Shown here piece after piece: positions 11,825 through 28,336 of a stretch of 64,000 nt of DNA (its first letter is position 1; each line of letters starts with the position of its first letter). The DNA lies in the NCBI RefSeq assembly GCF_035594125.1, contig NC_087166.1:20428766-20492765 (forward strand), read 5' to 3'. The notes under the pieces are model-generated. The model made no database searches, was not told where the DNA came from, and saw only the letters and a list, made by a program, of their open reading frames with translations. A program made the translations under genes and the position numbers. The DNA is from Scylla paramamosain (Eukaryota; Arthropoda; Malacostraca; Decapoda; Portunidae).

Positions 11825-12858
11825 ACGAGGTATAGTGGATGCGGCTTTAGGATGGATAAAATCGTGGTTAGACAACAGGAGACATAGAGTTTTAATAAAC
11901 GGCTCTAAATCCAAGTCGGGTCAAGTAATTAGTGGGGTGCCACAGGGATCAGTTTTAGAGTCGTTGTTCTTTTTAATATATATTAATGATTTGGATAGTG
12001 TGATTAGTAGTGATGTAATAAATTTGCGGATGACACAAAGATAAGTAGATTAATTAGGTCAGATTCGGATCCCATCGCCTTGCTGGCAGACTTGGATAGG
12101 ATGAATACAGGATGGGACAGATATAAGGCAAATGCAATTTAACGTTAACACATGTAAAGTAATTAACATAGGTAGAAATAACTCACACAGTAGTTACACA
12201 ATAAACAACGAAGCTCTGGTAAGTTCACAGAGGCCAGAAATAGGGGAAATGGGGAATTAGGATTAATTTTTAGGAGTGTTAAAAGTAAAAGTTGCCAAGT
12301 AATATAAGTTATATTTGACGCTGGCCAGACCTCATCTAGACTATGCTGTGCAGTTGTGGTTCCCATATTACAGAAAGAAAATAAGTCTATTAGGTTCAGT
12401 ACAAAGAAGAATGACTAAATGGATACAGGGAATGAAGGGTATTCCTTAAGAAAATAGATTGAAGCTATTGAATCTACGATCCTTAGAGAGACGTAGGTTA
12501 AGAGGGAACCTGATAGAATTCTTAAAGAGGTACAGAAGTTATAACAAGGATGACGAAAGCATAAGTCTCAGGATTAGTAATCATGATAAAACAAGAAATA
12601 ACGGGTTCAAGGTTGAAAAATTTATAACAAATAACAATAACAAATAACAAATAGGAAGGAACTGGTTCTTAAATAGAGTGGTTGATGAATGGAACGGAGT
12701 CAGTAATCAGGTTGTTAGTGCTGGGGCATTAGAGAGATGTGAAAGATGAGACAAATTTATGGATGGGGACGGTAGGTGGAAATAGGTAGGTACGTTTTAT
12801 ACATGGACTGCTCCGTGTAGGCCTGAAGGCTTCTTGTGGCTTCTTTATTTTCTTATGT
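11825..12858 (+). mobile_element. LINE-B copy 2, right piece
   Basis: Second half of a LINE-B: LGWIKSWLDNRRHRVLING, GVPQGSVLE, YINDLDS and the codons for the ADDTK box near 12.03 kb, now frameshifted. It continues through an eroded NKCK region, the TKWIQG and LLNLRSLERRRLRG tail, and the family 3' end TTTTCTTATGTTAT at about 12,847-12,860. A short A/C-rich insertion repeating AATAACA lies at 12,625-12,652. The piece begins at the LINE-B position where the 7,365-7,987 piece ends, suggesting one interrupted copy, although the two pieces overlap by about 20 diverged bases. Confidence 0.82.
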
Positions 12859-12867
12859 TATATAATG

Positions 12868-12944
12868 ACCAAGGCCTATAGATACAAGGTAAGACCGCGC
12901 TTCACAGCCATGCTCTCTTATGACGTTACCCCACCCCCCCTCCC

Positions 12945-13002
<58 letters not shown>

Positions 13003-13038
13003 AAATATACCAAGCCCTATAGATACAAGGTTAGACAG
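12868..13038. repeat. (AC)n flanked by a 27-bp direct repeat
   Basis: A (CA)n array (12,946-12,999) preceded by a C-rich run and bracketed by two copies of a CCTATAGATACAAGGT-type 27-bp sequence (12,868-12,894 and 13,010-13,036). The bracket suggests a tandem duplication whose spacer expanded. Confidence 0.85.
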
Positions 13039-15711
<2,673 letters not shown>

Positions 15712-16138
15712 TAAACCTCCGTCTTGAAAGAGTTCAAGTCACAGGAAAAAGGAAATACAAAAGAAGGCATGCAGTTCCAGAGTTTTACCAAAGAAAGGGA
15801 TGAATGGCTGAGAATACTGGTTAACTCTTCCATTAGAAGAGTGGACAGAAAAGGGGTGAGAGAAAGAAGAAAGTCTTGTGTAGCGAGGCTGCAAAAAGAA
15901 GGGAGGCATGCAGTTGGCAAGATCAGAAGAGCAGTTAGCGTGAAAATAGCGGTAAAGGACAGCAAGAGATGCAACACTGCAGCGATGAGAAAGAGGTTGA
16001 AGACAGAGGAGAGTAGATGATAAGACGAAAAGTTTTCGACTCCACCCTAAAATAGCCGTATGAGTGAACTCCGCCCCCATCCCTCCCTTACATTAAATCA
16101 ATAGGGCGGTAGTTTGACGGATTAGAACGGTCGCCCTT
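15712..16138 (-). mobile_element. LINE-A copy 4, 3' piece
   Basis: C-terminal part of LINE-A ORF2 (15,720-16,060), then a jump at about 16,080 to the RT segment coding SNYRPIALIS. The RT core and YADD region between them are deleted. The copy is then interrupted at its KKGDRS codons by the SINE described next. Frames are broken. Confidence 0.8.
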
Positions 16139-16139
16139 T

Positions 16140-16189
<50 letters not shown>

Positions 16190-16322
16190 CGGTTTATTAT
16201 TTAGGCAGTTGACAAACTGAAAATGTACATAGGGGAAAAATGTTCTTGCCCCGGGTGAGGATCGAACTCACGACCTTGAGATTATGAGACTCACGCGCTG
16301 CCTACTGCGCCATCGAGGCTGA
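16139..16322 (-). mobile_element. tRNA-Met-derived SINE with a LINE-D-like tail
   Basis: Reads on the minus strand. A 73-nt tRNA-like head (16,319 to 16,247) folds as an elongator tRNA-Met: anticodon loop CTCATAA (CAT anticodon), D-stem GCGC/GCGC, T-loop TTCGATC, 7-bp acceptor stem with one wobble and one mismatch. The internal RNA polymerase III promoter is intact in outline: A box TGGCGCAGTAGGC near 16,300-16,312 and B box GAGTTCGATCC at 16,259-16,269. After a short link comes a tail of about 50 bp that matches the 3' end of LINE-D (49,935-49,990) at about 45 of 48 positions, ending in (ATT)n. The shared tail is known from other tRNA SINEs, where it lets the partner LINE's RT recognise SINE RNA. 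It lies inside LINE-A copy 4; flanking TTTA could be a short target duplication. Confidence 0.85.
16141..16188. repeat. (AAT)n tail of the SINE
   Basis: About 48 bp of trinucleotide repeat forming the 3' tail of the minus-strand SINE, the same repeat that ends LINE-D. Confidence 0.95.
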
Positions 16323-17665
16323 TATTTAAAGAATAGGATTAATGTAAGCAAACTTTCAGGAAGAAGGAAAGGTAAATGTTGATAGAGTTGGAAGTTACTG
16401 GCAAGGTGGAAGCACGGAGGCACAGTTTTGGAGAGCAACAGGAGAGACCCCATCTGTTCTATGCGTCTTCCGAGGGTTATAGCCAGTGAGGGCATGGAAA
16501 ACATCACTGCGAAAGATCTTAATGGGTAGCACGAAGTAGTCAGATGGGGGAGGAGAGGGAAGAACAAACTCTGAATCATTTAAGGTAGAGTTTTTAGCAG
16601 AGGTATGAGTGAAGAGTTCAACTTTATAAATAGTTGAGATAGCAGTGGTGTCATCGGATTGAAATAAAGGAGGAAAAGATGAAGAGAAAAGTTATTTGAT
16701 ATGTTGTTGGCTAGGTGCAAGAAATCTCGAGGGGAGTAAGATCTTGAAAGATTTTGACGCTATTAACGAAGAAGTTTTGGCTAGTTGGAGAACAGATTAG
16801 GCATGATTTCGGACAAAAAAAAATATGAAGCGTATGAAATTCAGATGATGTAAGGCTCAAGTATCTTTTGTGGGCCACCTCTCTATCCAAGGTTTGGAAG
16901 GTTTAGATCGAGAGAGTGACGAATGTACGCCTCCATCAGACACTATCACCTCTGTTATGAGTCTCTGACACGGCAGCAGTAGTCGTTCCAAGGAAAATCT
17001 GAATAATACCTCCTCAGATCACCGTACTTAGAAGGGAAAAAACGCCAGAGACACCTCCGCTTTTCGGAATCCTGAGGAGGGATTGGAGTGATAGAGCAAG
17101 ATACGAGATCGTGATCAGAGGATCCCAACGGAGAACATAGGGTGAGAGCATACAGAGAAGGATTAGAAGTTAAGAAAAGATCAGGAATTTTCGACGTATC
17201 TCCTAGAATAGGGTGTTGCACCAGTTGCTCTAGGTCATGGAGCCAGCAAAGTTAAAGGCTGATTCACCAGGATGGTCAGTGAAGGGAGAGGAAAGCTAAA
17301 GCTAGTCAGAGGAATTGGGTGAGAGGTATACAGCACAGGTAAATTTAGTTTGAAAATGACTCTGTTGTCGTCGCCAGATGGTGGAAATTTCGTAAGATTC
17401 AAGAACGTGGACACGAAAGAAAGTTAAATTGTTGCGTACATAGATGCAATATCTAGCTTTGGATTGAAAATAAGGATAGAGAAAGTATGACTGAACAGAG
17501 AAGGGTCTACTGTGAGTTGCCTCAGACACCTGTGTTTCAGTGAAGAAAAGATGAGGTTTAGTAGAGGAGTGCTAGTGTTCTAAAGAATGAAAAGTAGATC
17601 TAAGGCCTTGAATGTTGCAGAAGGAGAAAAAGTTGCTGGGGGATGTCAACACACTTACGGTCGGT
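16323..17665 (-). mobile_element. LINE-A copy 4, 5' piece
   Basis: Continues LINE-A upstream of the SINE: the start of RT (16.35-16.55 kb), the linker with KPWF-type residues, the endonuclease [13 protein letters not shown] segment at about 17,110-17,140, and the N-terminal part up to the CLDTP-like codons near 17,650. A deletion removes the GDFN region between about 17,280 and 17,310. Multiple frameshifts; non-functional. Confidence 0.8.
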
Positions 17666-18513
<848 letters not shown>

Positions 18514-19061
18514 TACTTAAGGCAGTAGATTTCAAACTCTTTTTTTTCAGTTTGTTATAGTTCAACAAACTACATGAACAGTGTTATCCGTTCATAAAGT
18601 GTAATTAGCTGTATCCAAGAGTAGATACGTCGTGTGTGGGAGGTCACCCCTCCATCACTTCCTAAAAATTGTTATATTACTTTCATGGACTAATTTACCC
18701 TCAATTTGGGAGCCACTGACCAGGTAATATGCATATTGTTGTTAATGTTGTAGTGTTAGAAACTATTATTCAAGTACTATTCAGGCGGTAACGTGCCTAA
18801 AGTATGCAATACAGGACGTCTCCAGTTCGCATCTCGACTTGCAGTGGGAATGTTTATCGGACACCTGTTTGCTCTTAGGCTCACCCAGCCTTAAATATGT
18901 ACCGATCAACACCACTGCAAGGTTCATAATCGGAGAAGAAAGGAACTCCTTATTGCAGGACGGAGAATTGGATGGCGCTATCAGTCCATCGTCTACGCTC
19001 CCATGTATGGCACCCATTCAACTTTTATAAAGACATAAATGAAATATTCTTCTTATTTATT
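18514..19061. other. unassigned sequence
   Basis: Opposed open frames of 60-80 codons between 18,780 and 19,030 have no motif I recognise. No repeats or RNA genes seen. Confidence 0.4.
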
Positions 19062-19373
19062 TCAGTAACTTATTACACATCCATTCAGGTTTGCAGAATT
19101 ATGCAACATTAATGGATAATGAGTAGTATTTAACCACTGATTGATTAAGAGTTGGTTGTGCACGGCAACTGCACTACCTTTAAGTAATTTTCCCCGTGGT
19201 CTTGTGTCCACATGGCCCTCTCGCCTCCACCGTCTAATCCACCGAGATACCGTAGTGGCGCTGGCTCCTGTCTGCTGAGCAATGGCGCGAGATGTCTTGC
19301 CGCTCAACCACAGCCTTACAAACCGCCGCCGCTCACACACATTAGTCTGAGGATGGGCACTTCGCAGCTTCAT
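19062..19373 (-). pseudogene. transposase-type helix-turn-helix fragment
   Basis: A 103-codon frame beginning MKLRSAH. Residues about 12-60 form a classic HTH of Tc1/mariner-like or related transposases: an arginine-rich RRFVRLWLSGKTSRAIAQQT helix pair, SATTVSRWIRRW recognition helix, then the EGHVDTRPRG basic linker that normally leads to a second HTH. After RPRGK the similarity stops, and the remaining 40 codons look like non-coding sequence. No DDE domain or terminal inverted repeat is visible, so this is a 5' piece of a transposase gene or a captured HTH exon: a GTAGTG sequence directly after the linker could be a splice donor. Role if intact: binding transposon ends. Confidence 0.6.
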
Positions 19374-19651
19374 AACTGCTTGGGTAAATTAGATGGAATT
19401 AATTAAAGATGATAATTTAATTTATAACATCACAAACATTTTTTTTATGCATTTTTTTAAGACTTCCAGGTGTTCCAACACCAAATATCTCTTACATGAA
19501 GCTGACATGCGCTCAAAACAAAAAACAAAAATCCGTCCGACCGGGGATTTACGATCTCTTAAGAAATAATGGAGGCAGAAATTAGTCAACAATCAAAGGC
19601 AACCACCACTGTTGACCGACGAAGTGCAAGTAGTACCCCAACAGATATGAG

Positions 19652-19656
<5 letters not shown>
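19374..19656. other. unassigned sequence
   Basis: AT-rich, no feature seen. Confidence 0.4.

Positions 19657-19744
<88 letters not shown>
19657..19744. repeat. (TC)n microsatellite
   Basis: 88 bp of pure TC. Confidence 0.97.
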
Positions 19745-19748
<4 letters not shown>

Positions 19749-19858
19749 GGCGTATTCTCTAAATTATTGTAACTTCAGATTTTAATAGCAGAAGAATTCT
19801 TTCAACTAAATCATAATTTTAAAAGATGTGTAACGAAAGTATCACAAACAGTAAAGTA

Positions 19859-19860
<2 letters not shown>

Positions 19861-19937
<77 letters not shown>
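19861..19937. repeat. (AC)n microsatellite
   Basis: 77 bp of pure AC. Confidence 0.97.
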
Positions 19938-19939
<2 letters not shown>

Positions 19940-21186
19940 AAACTGAATAAAATATATAAAGAAAATGAAAAAAAATGAGCAATAATTAACAGTATTATAA
20001 AATAGTGATCAACAGAATCTTAGTGTCACTCATACAAATCTTACCATTGTCACCATTTCAATAACAGTTTATGGCAAAAATGGTCCTCAATTAATTATAA
20101 CCCCATCTCCTTCACAAGACATTGTCCAATAATGCCTCAAGATAGGGCGTCGTGTTCTAAGCTCTTTATCAACATGGTGGACACACCACTGTGTGTGGAC
20201 TCAGGTTACCTTAAGATAGAGTTGATATTCTTTAATTATAAAAGTAGAATATCTACACAGTTAACAACAAGATTAATCCTGACATTAATCGAACGAACCT
20301 CACGCCTACAATTACTTCGCTCTCGGGTCTGAAGTTCTGATGTAGCTGTCTTTAGCAAACGATCTCATTGAATTATGTCGTAATAATAGCTAACCTGTAA
20401 TCAATGAATGGTTCCTATTTAAGGGCTTGCCTCATCAAACTTTTCTTACACGAAAAGCGTAATTAGACTATTGCTGCCATTTATTTTCAAAACGGAGAAG
20501 AATTTAGGATTCATCAAATTTATAACCTTGAGAAGTTTAGGGCTGCAGATAGGAAAATGTATCTATATAGCTGAATAGTATGCCCGAAATATTGGAAAAA
20601 AAGAACAGAAATGTATTTAATAATCGTCATTGTTAGCATTTTAATTATCGCAGAACAGACATGTTTCATCCCGTAGTAAGGGGTTGTTCATAATAGATGT
20701 GACAGTAGTTATGAAGGTCAAATGTTACCATATCAAACAACTAAGATGACGGAGGAAATGGACAGTCAAACAAATCTTAACAACGGGGCAAGGATTGGCT
20801 TCATTGCAGAATTACTTAGTCACATCGAATATATCACAACATAAAAAAACATTACCTCAATGTGCACCACCTGCGATAGGTAGAAAGCGAAAGGATCTCC
20901 AACAAAGGCTATACTGAGCTAGTAGAGTCTCAGCTCCACTAAATAAAGGCATACTTGCATCGGGCTGCGTCTCCTAATTGATCATAACCTTTGCCGTAAA
21001 TACCAGCGACCTGTCTTGTGGACGTAATGTTTTTTTTTCTTTTTTAACGTACTGGAAATTGCTCATGTCATTATATTGATTTTTTTATTTTATTTTAAAC
21101 TACTTCAATTAAGTATATAAAAAAAAATGTCTTGCAGTACAGTTTTACACCAACTTAAATTTAATCGCTGCATCTGTAAGGAAGAG
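19938..21186. other. unassigned AT-rich sequence
   Basis: About 1.25 kb in which I see no coding region, RNA gene or repeat structure. It is the longest featureless stretch of the window apart from 13.0-15.0 kb. Confidence 0.5.
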
Positions 21187-21321
21187 TGCAATATATTTTC
21201 AAATGTTCGTAATGTGTTAACTGTTTAATTTTAATGAAATTTTTCCATGCTTACTTAAAGAACTATTTTGTGCAAACAATTTTATCAACGTCACTCAAAT
21301 TGTATATTGGAAAGACAGTGT

Positions 21322-21403
<82 letters not shown>

Positions 21404-21534
21404 CAACATTGTCTTTCCAATGCACAATTTGAATGACGGCGGTAAAAAATTATTGCATAAACAATTCTATAGATAAACATCGAAACATGTTATTACAATT
21501 AAACAGTCAACAAATTACGAACATTTGAAAATGC
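21187..21534. mobile_element. foldback element with a compound microsatellite loop
   Basis: A long inverted repeat. The left arm (21,187-21,325) and right arm (21,400-21,534) are reverse complements over about 135 bp with scattered mismatches and small indels; landmarks are TTTTCAAATGTTCG at the outer ends and TTGGAAAGACA/TGTCTTTCCAA at the inner ends. The loop is (AT)n then (AG)n (21,323-21,400). The form matches a MITE or foldback element whose centre has become, or was, a microsatellite. No coding capacity; family unknown. Confidence 0.82.
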
Positions 21535-23062
<1,528 letters not shown>

Positions 23063-23065
<3 letters not shown>

Positions 23066-26000
23066 GGAGGCAGTAGACACCTGCCGAAACGATAATTACT
23101 CCCAGTGAGGTTTAAAGCACAGTTCAGGGGGTGCTGTGAACTTATCATTAAACCCAGCTGTGACCTCACTGAACGTTTCCCTTTGTGTCTCACAACACAA
23201 GGGGGTAGTCACAGCCTGCCCTCTAAAGACAACTCTCTTCCTCCACACAAAACTACAAGCACCTAATAACACACACACCCTTCACTCAAAAATTTTAAAA
23301 TCATGGCGACTCCTACACCAGCCTCGGAGTCCCCATCTGGGGAGGGGACCATAAATGTCCCCAGGTCGGACTGCCTTTCCGTCGACGACCCTAAGTGTCT
23401 TGACACCCCCCTCAACTTTTTCTTCATTAACTTCTGCAACATTCGCGGTCTAAGATCTAATTTTCAATCTGTAGAACACCACCTCTCCTCTTCTAAACCT
23501 CATCTTCTTTTCCTCACTGAAACTCAGGTGTCTGAGGCAACTGAAAGTAGCCCCTTTTCTGTTCCCTCCTACTTTCTTTATCCTCATTTTTTATCCAAAG
23601 CTGGATGCTGCGTTTATGTGCGCAATGACTTAACCTGCTCTCGTGCCCACGCTCTTGAATCTTCCGAGTTTTCCACCATCTGGCTACGACTACAGAAAGA
23701 ATGGCTGCTAGAGTAATTAGAAAAATGAGATTAGAAGAATATGTTAAATAGGAGATCAAAAATATTGGGGCTAATTTTTGAATTGTTAAGAGAATAAAAG
23801 CTTGGGGCCAAGTTAAAGAGTCACTCTCATACTAAATTTATCTGTGCTGTATACCTTTCTCCTAACTCCTCTGACTATAAGAAATTCTTTGACTACTTAA
23901 CTTCCAAAGTGGAGCACATTCTGACCCTTTTCCCTTTTGCAGAGATCTCCATTCTTGGAGACTTCAATGTTCACCACCAGCTTTGGCTTTCCTCTCCCTT
24001 CACTGACCATCCTGGTGAACTAGCCTACAACTTTGCTATCCTCCATGACCTAGAGCAATTGGTGCAACACCCTACTCGTATTCCTGACCGTCTTGGAGAT
24101 ACGCCCAACATTCTTGACCTTTTCCTGACCTCTAATCCTTCTGCTTATGCTGTCACCCTTTCTTCTCCGTTGGGCTCCTCCGATCACAATCTCATATCTT
24201 TATCTTGTCCTATCACTCCAATCCCTCCTCAGGATCCCCATAAGCGAAGGTGCCTCTGGCGTTTTGCCTCTGCTAGTTGGGGGGACCTGAGGAGGTATTT
24301 TGCTGATTTTCCTTGGAATGACTACTGCTTCCGTGTCAGAGACCCGTCTTTGTGTGCTGAGCGCATAACAGAGGTGATAGTGTCTGGCATGGAGGCGTAC
24401 ATTCCTCACTCTTTTTCTCGTCCTAAACCTTCTAAACCTTGGTTTAACACAGCTTGTTCTCGTGCTATACATGATAGAGAGGTGGCCCACAAAAGGTACT
24501 TAAGCCTTCCATCACCAGAATCTCATGCACTTTATATTTCTGCCCGGAACCATGCCAAGTCTGTTCTCCAACTAGCCAAAAACTCCTTCATTAACAGAAA
24601 ATGTCAAAACCTTTCAAGATCTAACTCCCCTCGTGATTTCTGGCATCTAGCCAAAAATATCTCCAATAACTTTGCTTCTTCTTCTTTCCCTCTACTTCAA
24701 CCCTTCTTTTCCTCTACTTCAACCAGATGGCACCACTGCTATCACATCTATTTCTAAAGCTGAACTCTTTGCTCAAACCTTTGCTAAAAACTCTACCTTG
24801 GACGATTCTGGGCTTGTTCCTCCCTCTCCTCCACCCTCTGACTACCTCATGCCACATATTAAAATTCTTCGTAATGATGTTTTCCATGCCCTCGCTGGTC
24901 TAAACCCTCGGAAGGCTTATGGACCTGATGGGGTCCCTCCTATTGTTCTCCGAAATTGTGTCTCCGTGCTTGCACCTTGCCTAGTCAAACTCTTTCGGGT
25001 TTGTCTCTCAACATCTACCTTTCCTTCTTGCTGGAAGTTTGCCTACATTCAACCTGTTCCTAAAAAGGGTGACCGCTCTAATCCCTCAAACTACCGTCCT
25101 ATTGCTTTAATTTCCTGCTTATCTAAAGTTTTTGAATCTATCCTCAACAGGAAGATTCTTAAACATCTATCACTTCACAACCTTCTATCTGATCGCCAGT
25201 ATGGGTTCCGTCAAGGCCGCTCTACTGGTGATCTTCTGGCTTTCCTTACTGAGTCTTGGTCATCCTCTTTCGGAGACTTTGGTGAAACTTTTGCTGTTGC
25301 CTTGGACATATCAAAAGCCTTTGATAGAGTCTGCACAAAGCTTTGATTTCAAAACTACCCTCCTACGGTTTCTATCCTTCTCTCTGTAACTTCATCTCAA
25401 GTTTCCTTTCTGACCGTTCTATTGCTGCTGTGGTAGACGGTCACTGTTCTTCTCCTAAATCTATTAACAGTGGTGTTCCTCAGGGTTCTGTCCTGTCACC
25501 CACTCTCTTCTTAATATTCATTAATGATCTTCTAAACCAAACTTCTTGTCCTATCCACTCCTATGCTGATGATACCACCCTGCACTTTTCCACGTCTTTT
25601 CATAGACGTCCAACCCTTCAGGAGGTAAACATATCACGCAGGAAAGCCACAGAACGCCTGACTTCTGATCTTTCTAAAATTTCTGTTTGGGGCAGTGCAA
25701 ACTTGGTATTGTTCAATGCCTCAAAAACTCAATTCCTCCATCTATCAACTCGACACAATCTTCCAGACAACTATCCCCTCTTCTTCAATGTTACTCAACT
25801 GTCCCCCTCTTCTAAAGTGAACATCCTCGGTCTGTCCTTTACTTATAATCTGAACTGGAAACTTCACATCTCATCTCTAGCTAAAACAGCTTCTATGAAG
25901 TTAGGTGTTCTGAGACGTCTCCGCCAGTTTTTCTCATCCCCCCGGCTGCTAACTCTGTACAAGGGCCTTATCCGTCCATGTATGGAGTATGCTTCACATA

Positions 26001-26474
26001 CTCCAAAAAAGCTTTTCGTCTCATCAACTCCTCTCCTTTAACTGACTGTCTTCAGCCCCTGTCTCACCGCCGCAATTTTGCATATCTAGCTGTCTTCTAC
26101 CGCTATTTCCATGCCAACTGCTCTTCTGATCTTGCTAACTGCATGCCTCCCCTCCTTCCGCGGCCTCGCTGCACAAGACTTTCTTCTTTCTCTCACCCCT
26201 ATTCTGTCCACCTCTCTAACGCAAGAGTTAACTCAACCAGTATTCTCAATCATTCATCCCTTTCTCTGGTAAACTCTGGAACTCCCTGCCTTCTTCTGTA
26301 TTTCCACCTTCCTATGACTTGAATTCCTTCAAGAGGGAGGTTTCAAGACACTTATCCACCAATTTTTGACCATTGCTTTGACCCTTTTATGGGACTGGCA
26401 TTTCAGTGGGCATTTTTTTTTATTAGATTTTTGTTGCCCTTGGCCAGTATCCTTCCTACATAAAAAAAAAAAAA
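23063..26474 (+). mobile_element. LINE-A copy 6, full length, nested in copy 5
   Basis: The most complete LINE-A: 3.41 kb with a 5' UTR of about 240 bp, a single long ORF, a 3' UTR of about 95 bp and a 13-bp poly(A). It sits inside the RT gene of copy 5; the host sequence reads ...CTCAACAGGA before it and AGGAAGATTC after the poly(A), giving a 4-bp AGGA target duplication (or an ambiguity of the GGAGGAGG 5' end). The 5' end is shared with copy 3 at 11,631, which fixes the start. Damage includes a roughly 120-bp insertion at 23,697-23,816, a duplication at about 24,683-24,718, a 1-bp deletion near 25,332 and a deletion of about 50 bp near 26,000. No separate gag-like ORF1 is seen. Confidence 0.92.
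23303..26369 (+). pseudogene. LINE-A endonuclease/reverse transcriptase (broken)
   Basis: Encodes the retrotransposition enzyme: it nicks target DNA and copies the element RNA at the nick. Starting at ATG 23,303: APE endonuclease with NFCNIRGLRSNFQSVE, the LTETQVS catalytic Glu region, [10 protein letters not shown] and [10 protein letters not shown] (SDH box), residues about 35-300. A linker of about 170 residues with [10 protein letters not shown] follows, then RT from AYGPDGVPP through KVFESILNRK, YGFRQGRST, SKAFDRV, SGVPQGSVLSP and SYADDTTLHF (catalytic YADD, near 25,563), then a thumb and C-terminal region ending at TGA 26,367-26,369. Total about 1,000 codons were the frame repaired. It is interrupted by the 120-bp insertion, a duplicated segment near 24.7 kb, a lost G near 25,332 and a deletion near 26.0 kb. 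The jockey or RTE superfamily fits; the exact clade needs a tree. Confidence 0.9.
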
Positions 26475-27325
26475 GGAAGATTCTTAAACATCTATCACTT
26501 CACAACCTTTTATCTGATCGCCAATATGGGTTCCGTCAAGGCCGCTCTACTGGTGATATTCTAGCTTTCCTTACTGAGTCTTGGTCATCCTGTTTTAGAG
26601 ATTTTGGTGAAACTTTTGCAGTTGCCTTGGACATATCAAAAGCTCTTGATAGAGTCTGGCACAAAGGTTTGATTTCCAAACTACCCTCCTATGGCTTCTA
26701 TCCTTCTCTCTGTAACTTCATCTCAAGTTTCCTTTCTGACCGTTCTATTGCTGCTGTGGTAGACGGTCTCTGTTCTTCTCCTATTAAAAGTAGTGTTCCT
26801 CAGGGTTCTGTCCTGTCACCTACTCTCTTCTTATTATTCACATTTCACGTAGGAAAGCCACAGAACGCTTGACTTCTGATCTTTCTAAAATATCTGATTG
26901 GTGCAGAGCAAACTTGGTATTGTTCAATGCCTCAAAAACTCAATTCCTCCATCTATCAACTCGACATAATCTTCCAGACAACTATCCCCTCTTCTTCAGT
27001 GACACTCACCTGCCCCCTTCTTCTACACTGAACATTCTCGGTCTGTCCTTTACTTATAATCTGAACTGGAAACTTCACATCTCATCTCTAGCTAAAACAG
27101 CTTCTATGAAGTTAACTGTTCTGAAACGTCTCCGCCAGTTTTTCTCACTCCCCAGCTGCTAACTCTGTACAATGGCCTCATCCGTCCATGTATGGAGTAT
27201 GCTTCACATGTCGGGGGGGGGGGGGGGTTCCACTCATACTGCTCTTCTAGACAGGGTGGAATCAATAGCTTTTCGTCTCATCAACTCCTCTTCTCTAACT
27301 GACTGTCTTCAGCCTCTCTCTCATC
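26475..27325 (+). mobile_element. LINE-A copy 5, right half
   Basis: Resumes the host LINE-A exactly where the left half stopped (KILKHLSLHNLLSD). RT continues through GFRQGRST, SKALDRVWHKGLISKL and SSVPQGSVLSP. A deletion then removes the YADD box, and the sequence rejoins at SDLSKISDW. The C-terminal region follows to about 27,325, including a G run at 27,213-27,227, and breaks off before the 3' UTR. The next element is LINE-F. Confidence 0.88.
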
Positions 27326-28336
27326 TATATAGGTAAATATATCTATATAGGTAAATATAAAAACTGCTGTGGTACTCGAGAGGAGGTCGCCCAGACTCGA
27401 GACGTCACCCTCTGGTTGCAATCGTATTCTGCAGGCGGGAGCCTGCACTCCATCTGCTGTTGTTTCCAAAGGTGAAAGACGCCTTGGTTCATTTGCCGAA
27501 TCCTTTCTTCACACTCTTATGATCATCAATATTTATGCCTCCATGTCATACCGTGCTATCATCTTGTTTTTCAAGCCTTCCATATCCATGTGAAGTACGA
27601 CGGCGATTGTCTATCTAATCGGTGCTATGTGACATTTACTTCTTACATTGCCGCCAAAGATGCTCTTGAGGCAATAAGTTCTCTGCATCTTGGAGACAAC
27701 ATCTTAACTGCTGAGGTCATTCGATCAAGCAATGTAGTTGATAACAAAAACTGCTATCATCGTAATTTTGATTGATGCTGAGGAACATGCTTCCAAAGTT
27801 CGCCACCCACTTACTCCTTACTGATTTGTGGCATATTATAGGGAAGGTCGAGGAAACTTTATTCACGCTGTCAAGTATCTAGAATGGGAGGTTGGAGTCC
27901 TCCATACAAATAACATCAAGAAATATGGCAAAGGTAAATTAATCAGAGCTAAAGATTTATCATAAGTAATGATGCTCCTCCATTTACCTTGCCTTACTGA
28001 TGGGATCTTCGAATCCATCAAGCCACACTGAACATCAAATTACTACAAAGGACACATTTGCAACCAGGTCCTTTACGAATTCTAAGAAGATGACATCCTT
28101 CAGTCACGTCCTATTAATGTTTATCGAGTGGTCAAACTTAAAGGAAATAGTAACAAGATTATGCTCACTTTCTATATTTCTTTTCTCTTTGGCCGTGTTA
28201 AGATTGGTCCTCTTTCCCTACCAGTAAAGGCATTCGTTGACCGTCCTCTACAGTGCTGTGTGTGTTATGAGTTCGGTCATGAGAGGAAGAACTGTCTCAA
28301 CCGTCCCTGATCCGGTGCGAAACAGAATCCTATTGC
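27326..28336 (+). mobile_element. LINE-F copy 1, ORF1 region
   Basis: Eroded gag-like ORF1 of LINE-F. A 61-codon frame at 27,590-27,775 resembles an RRM-like fold segment (CYVTFTSYIAAKDALEAISS), and 28,128-28,310 carries a conserved block ending in a CCHC zinc knuckle, CCVCYEFGHERKNC (C-x2-C-x4-H-x4-C). Such proteins bind the element RNA and form the retrotransposition particle. Frames are broken at about 27,775 and 27,960. Just after the knuckle the copy is interrupted by an antisense LINE-A. A related ORF1 remnant lies at 32,641-33,360. Confidence 0.75.

Noticed and set aside
16247..16319. A functional tRNA-Met gene
   Set aside because: The cloverleaf is good, but it is fused to a LINE-D-type tail with (ATT)n and lies inside a LINE-A, so a SINE head is the better explanation. 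No T-run terminator follows directly.
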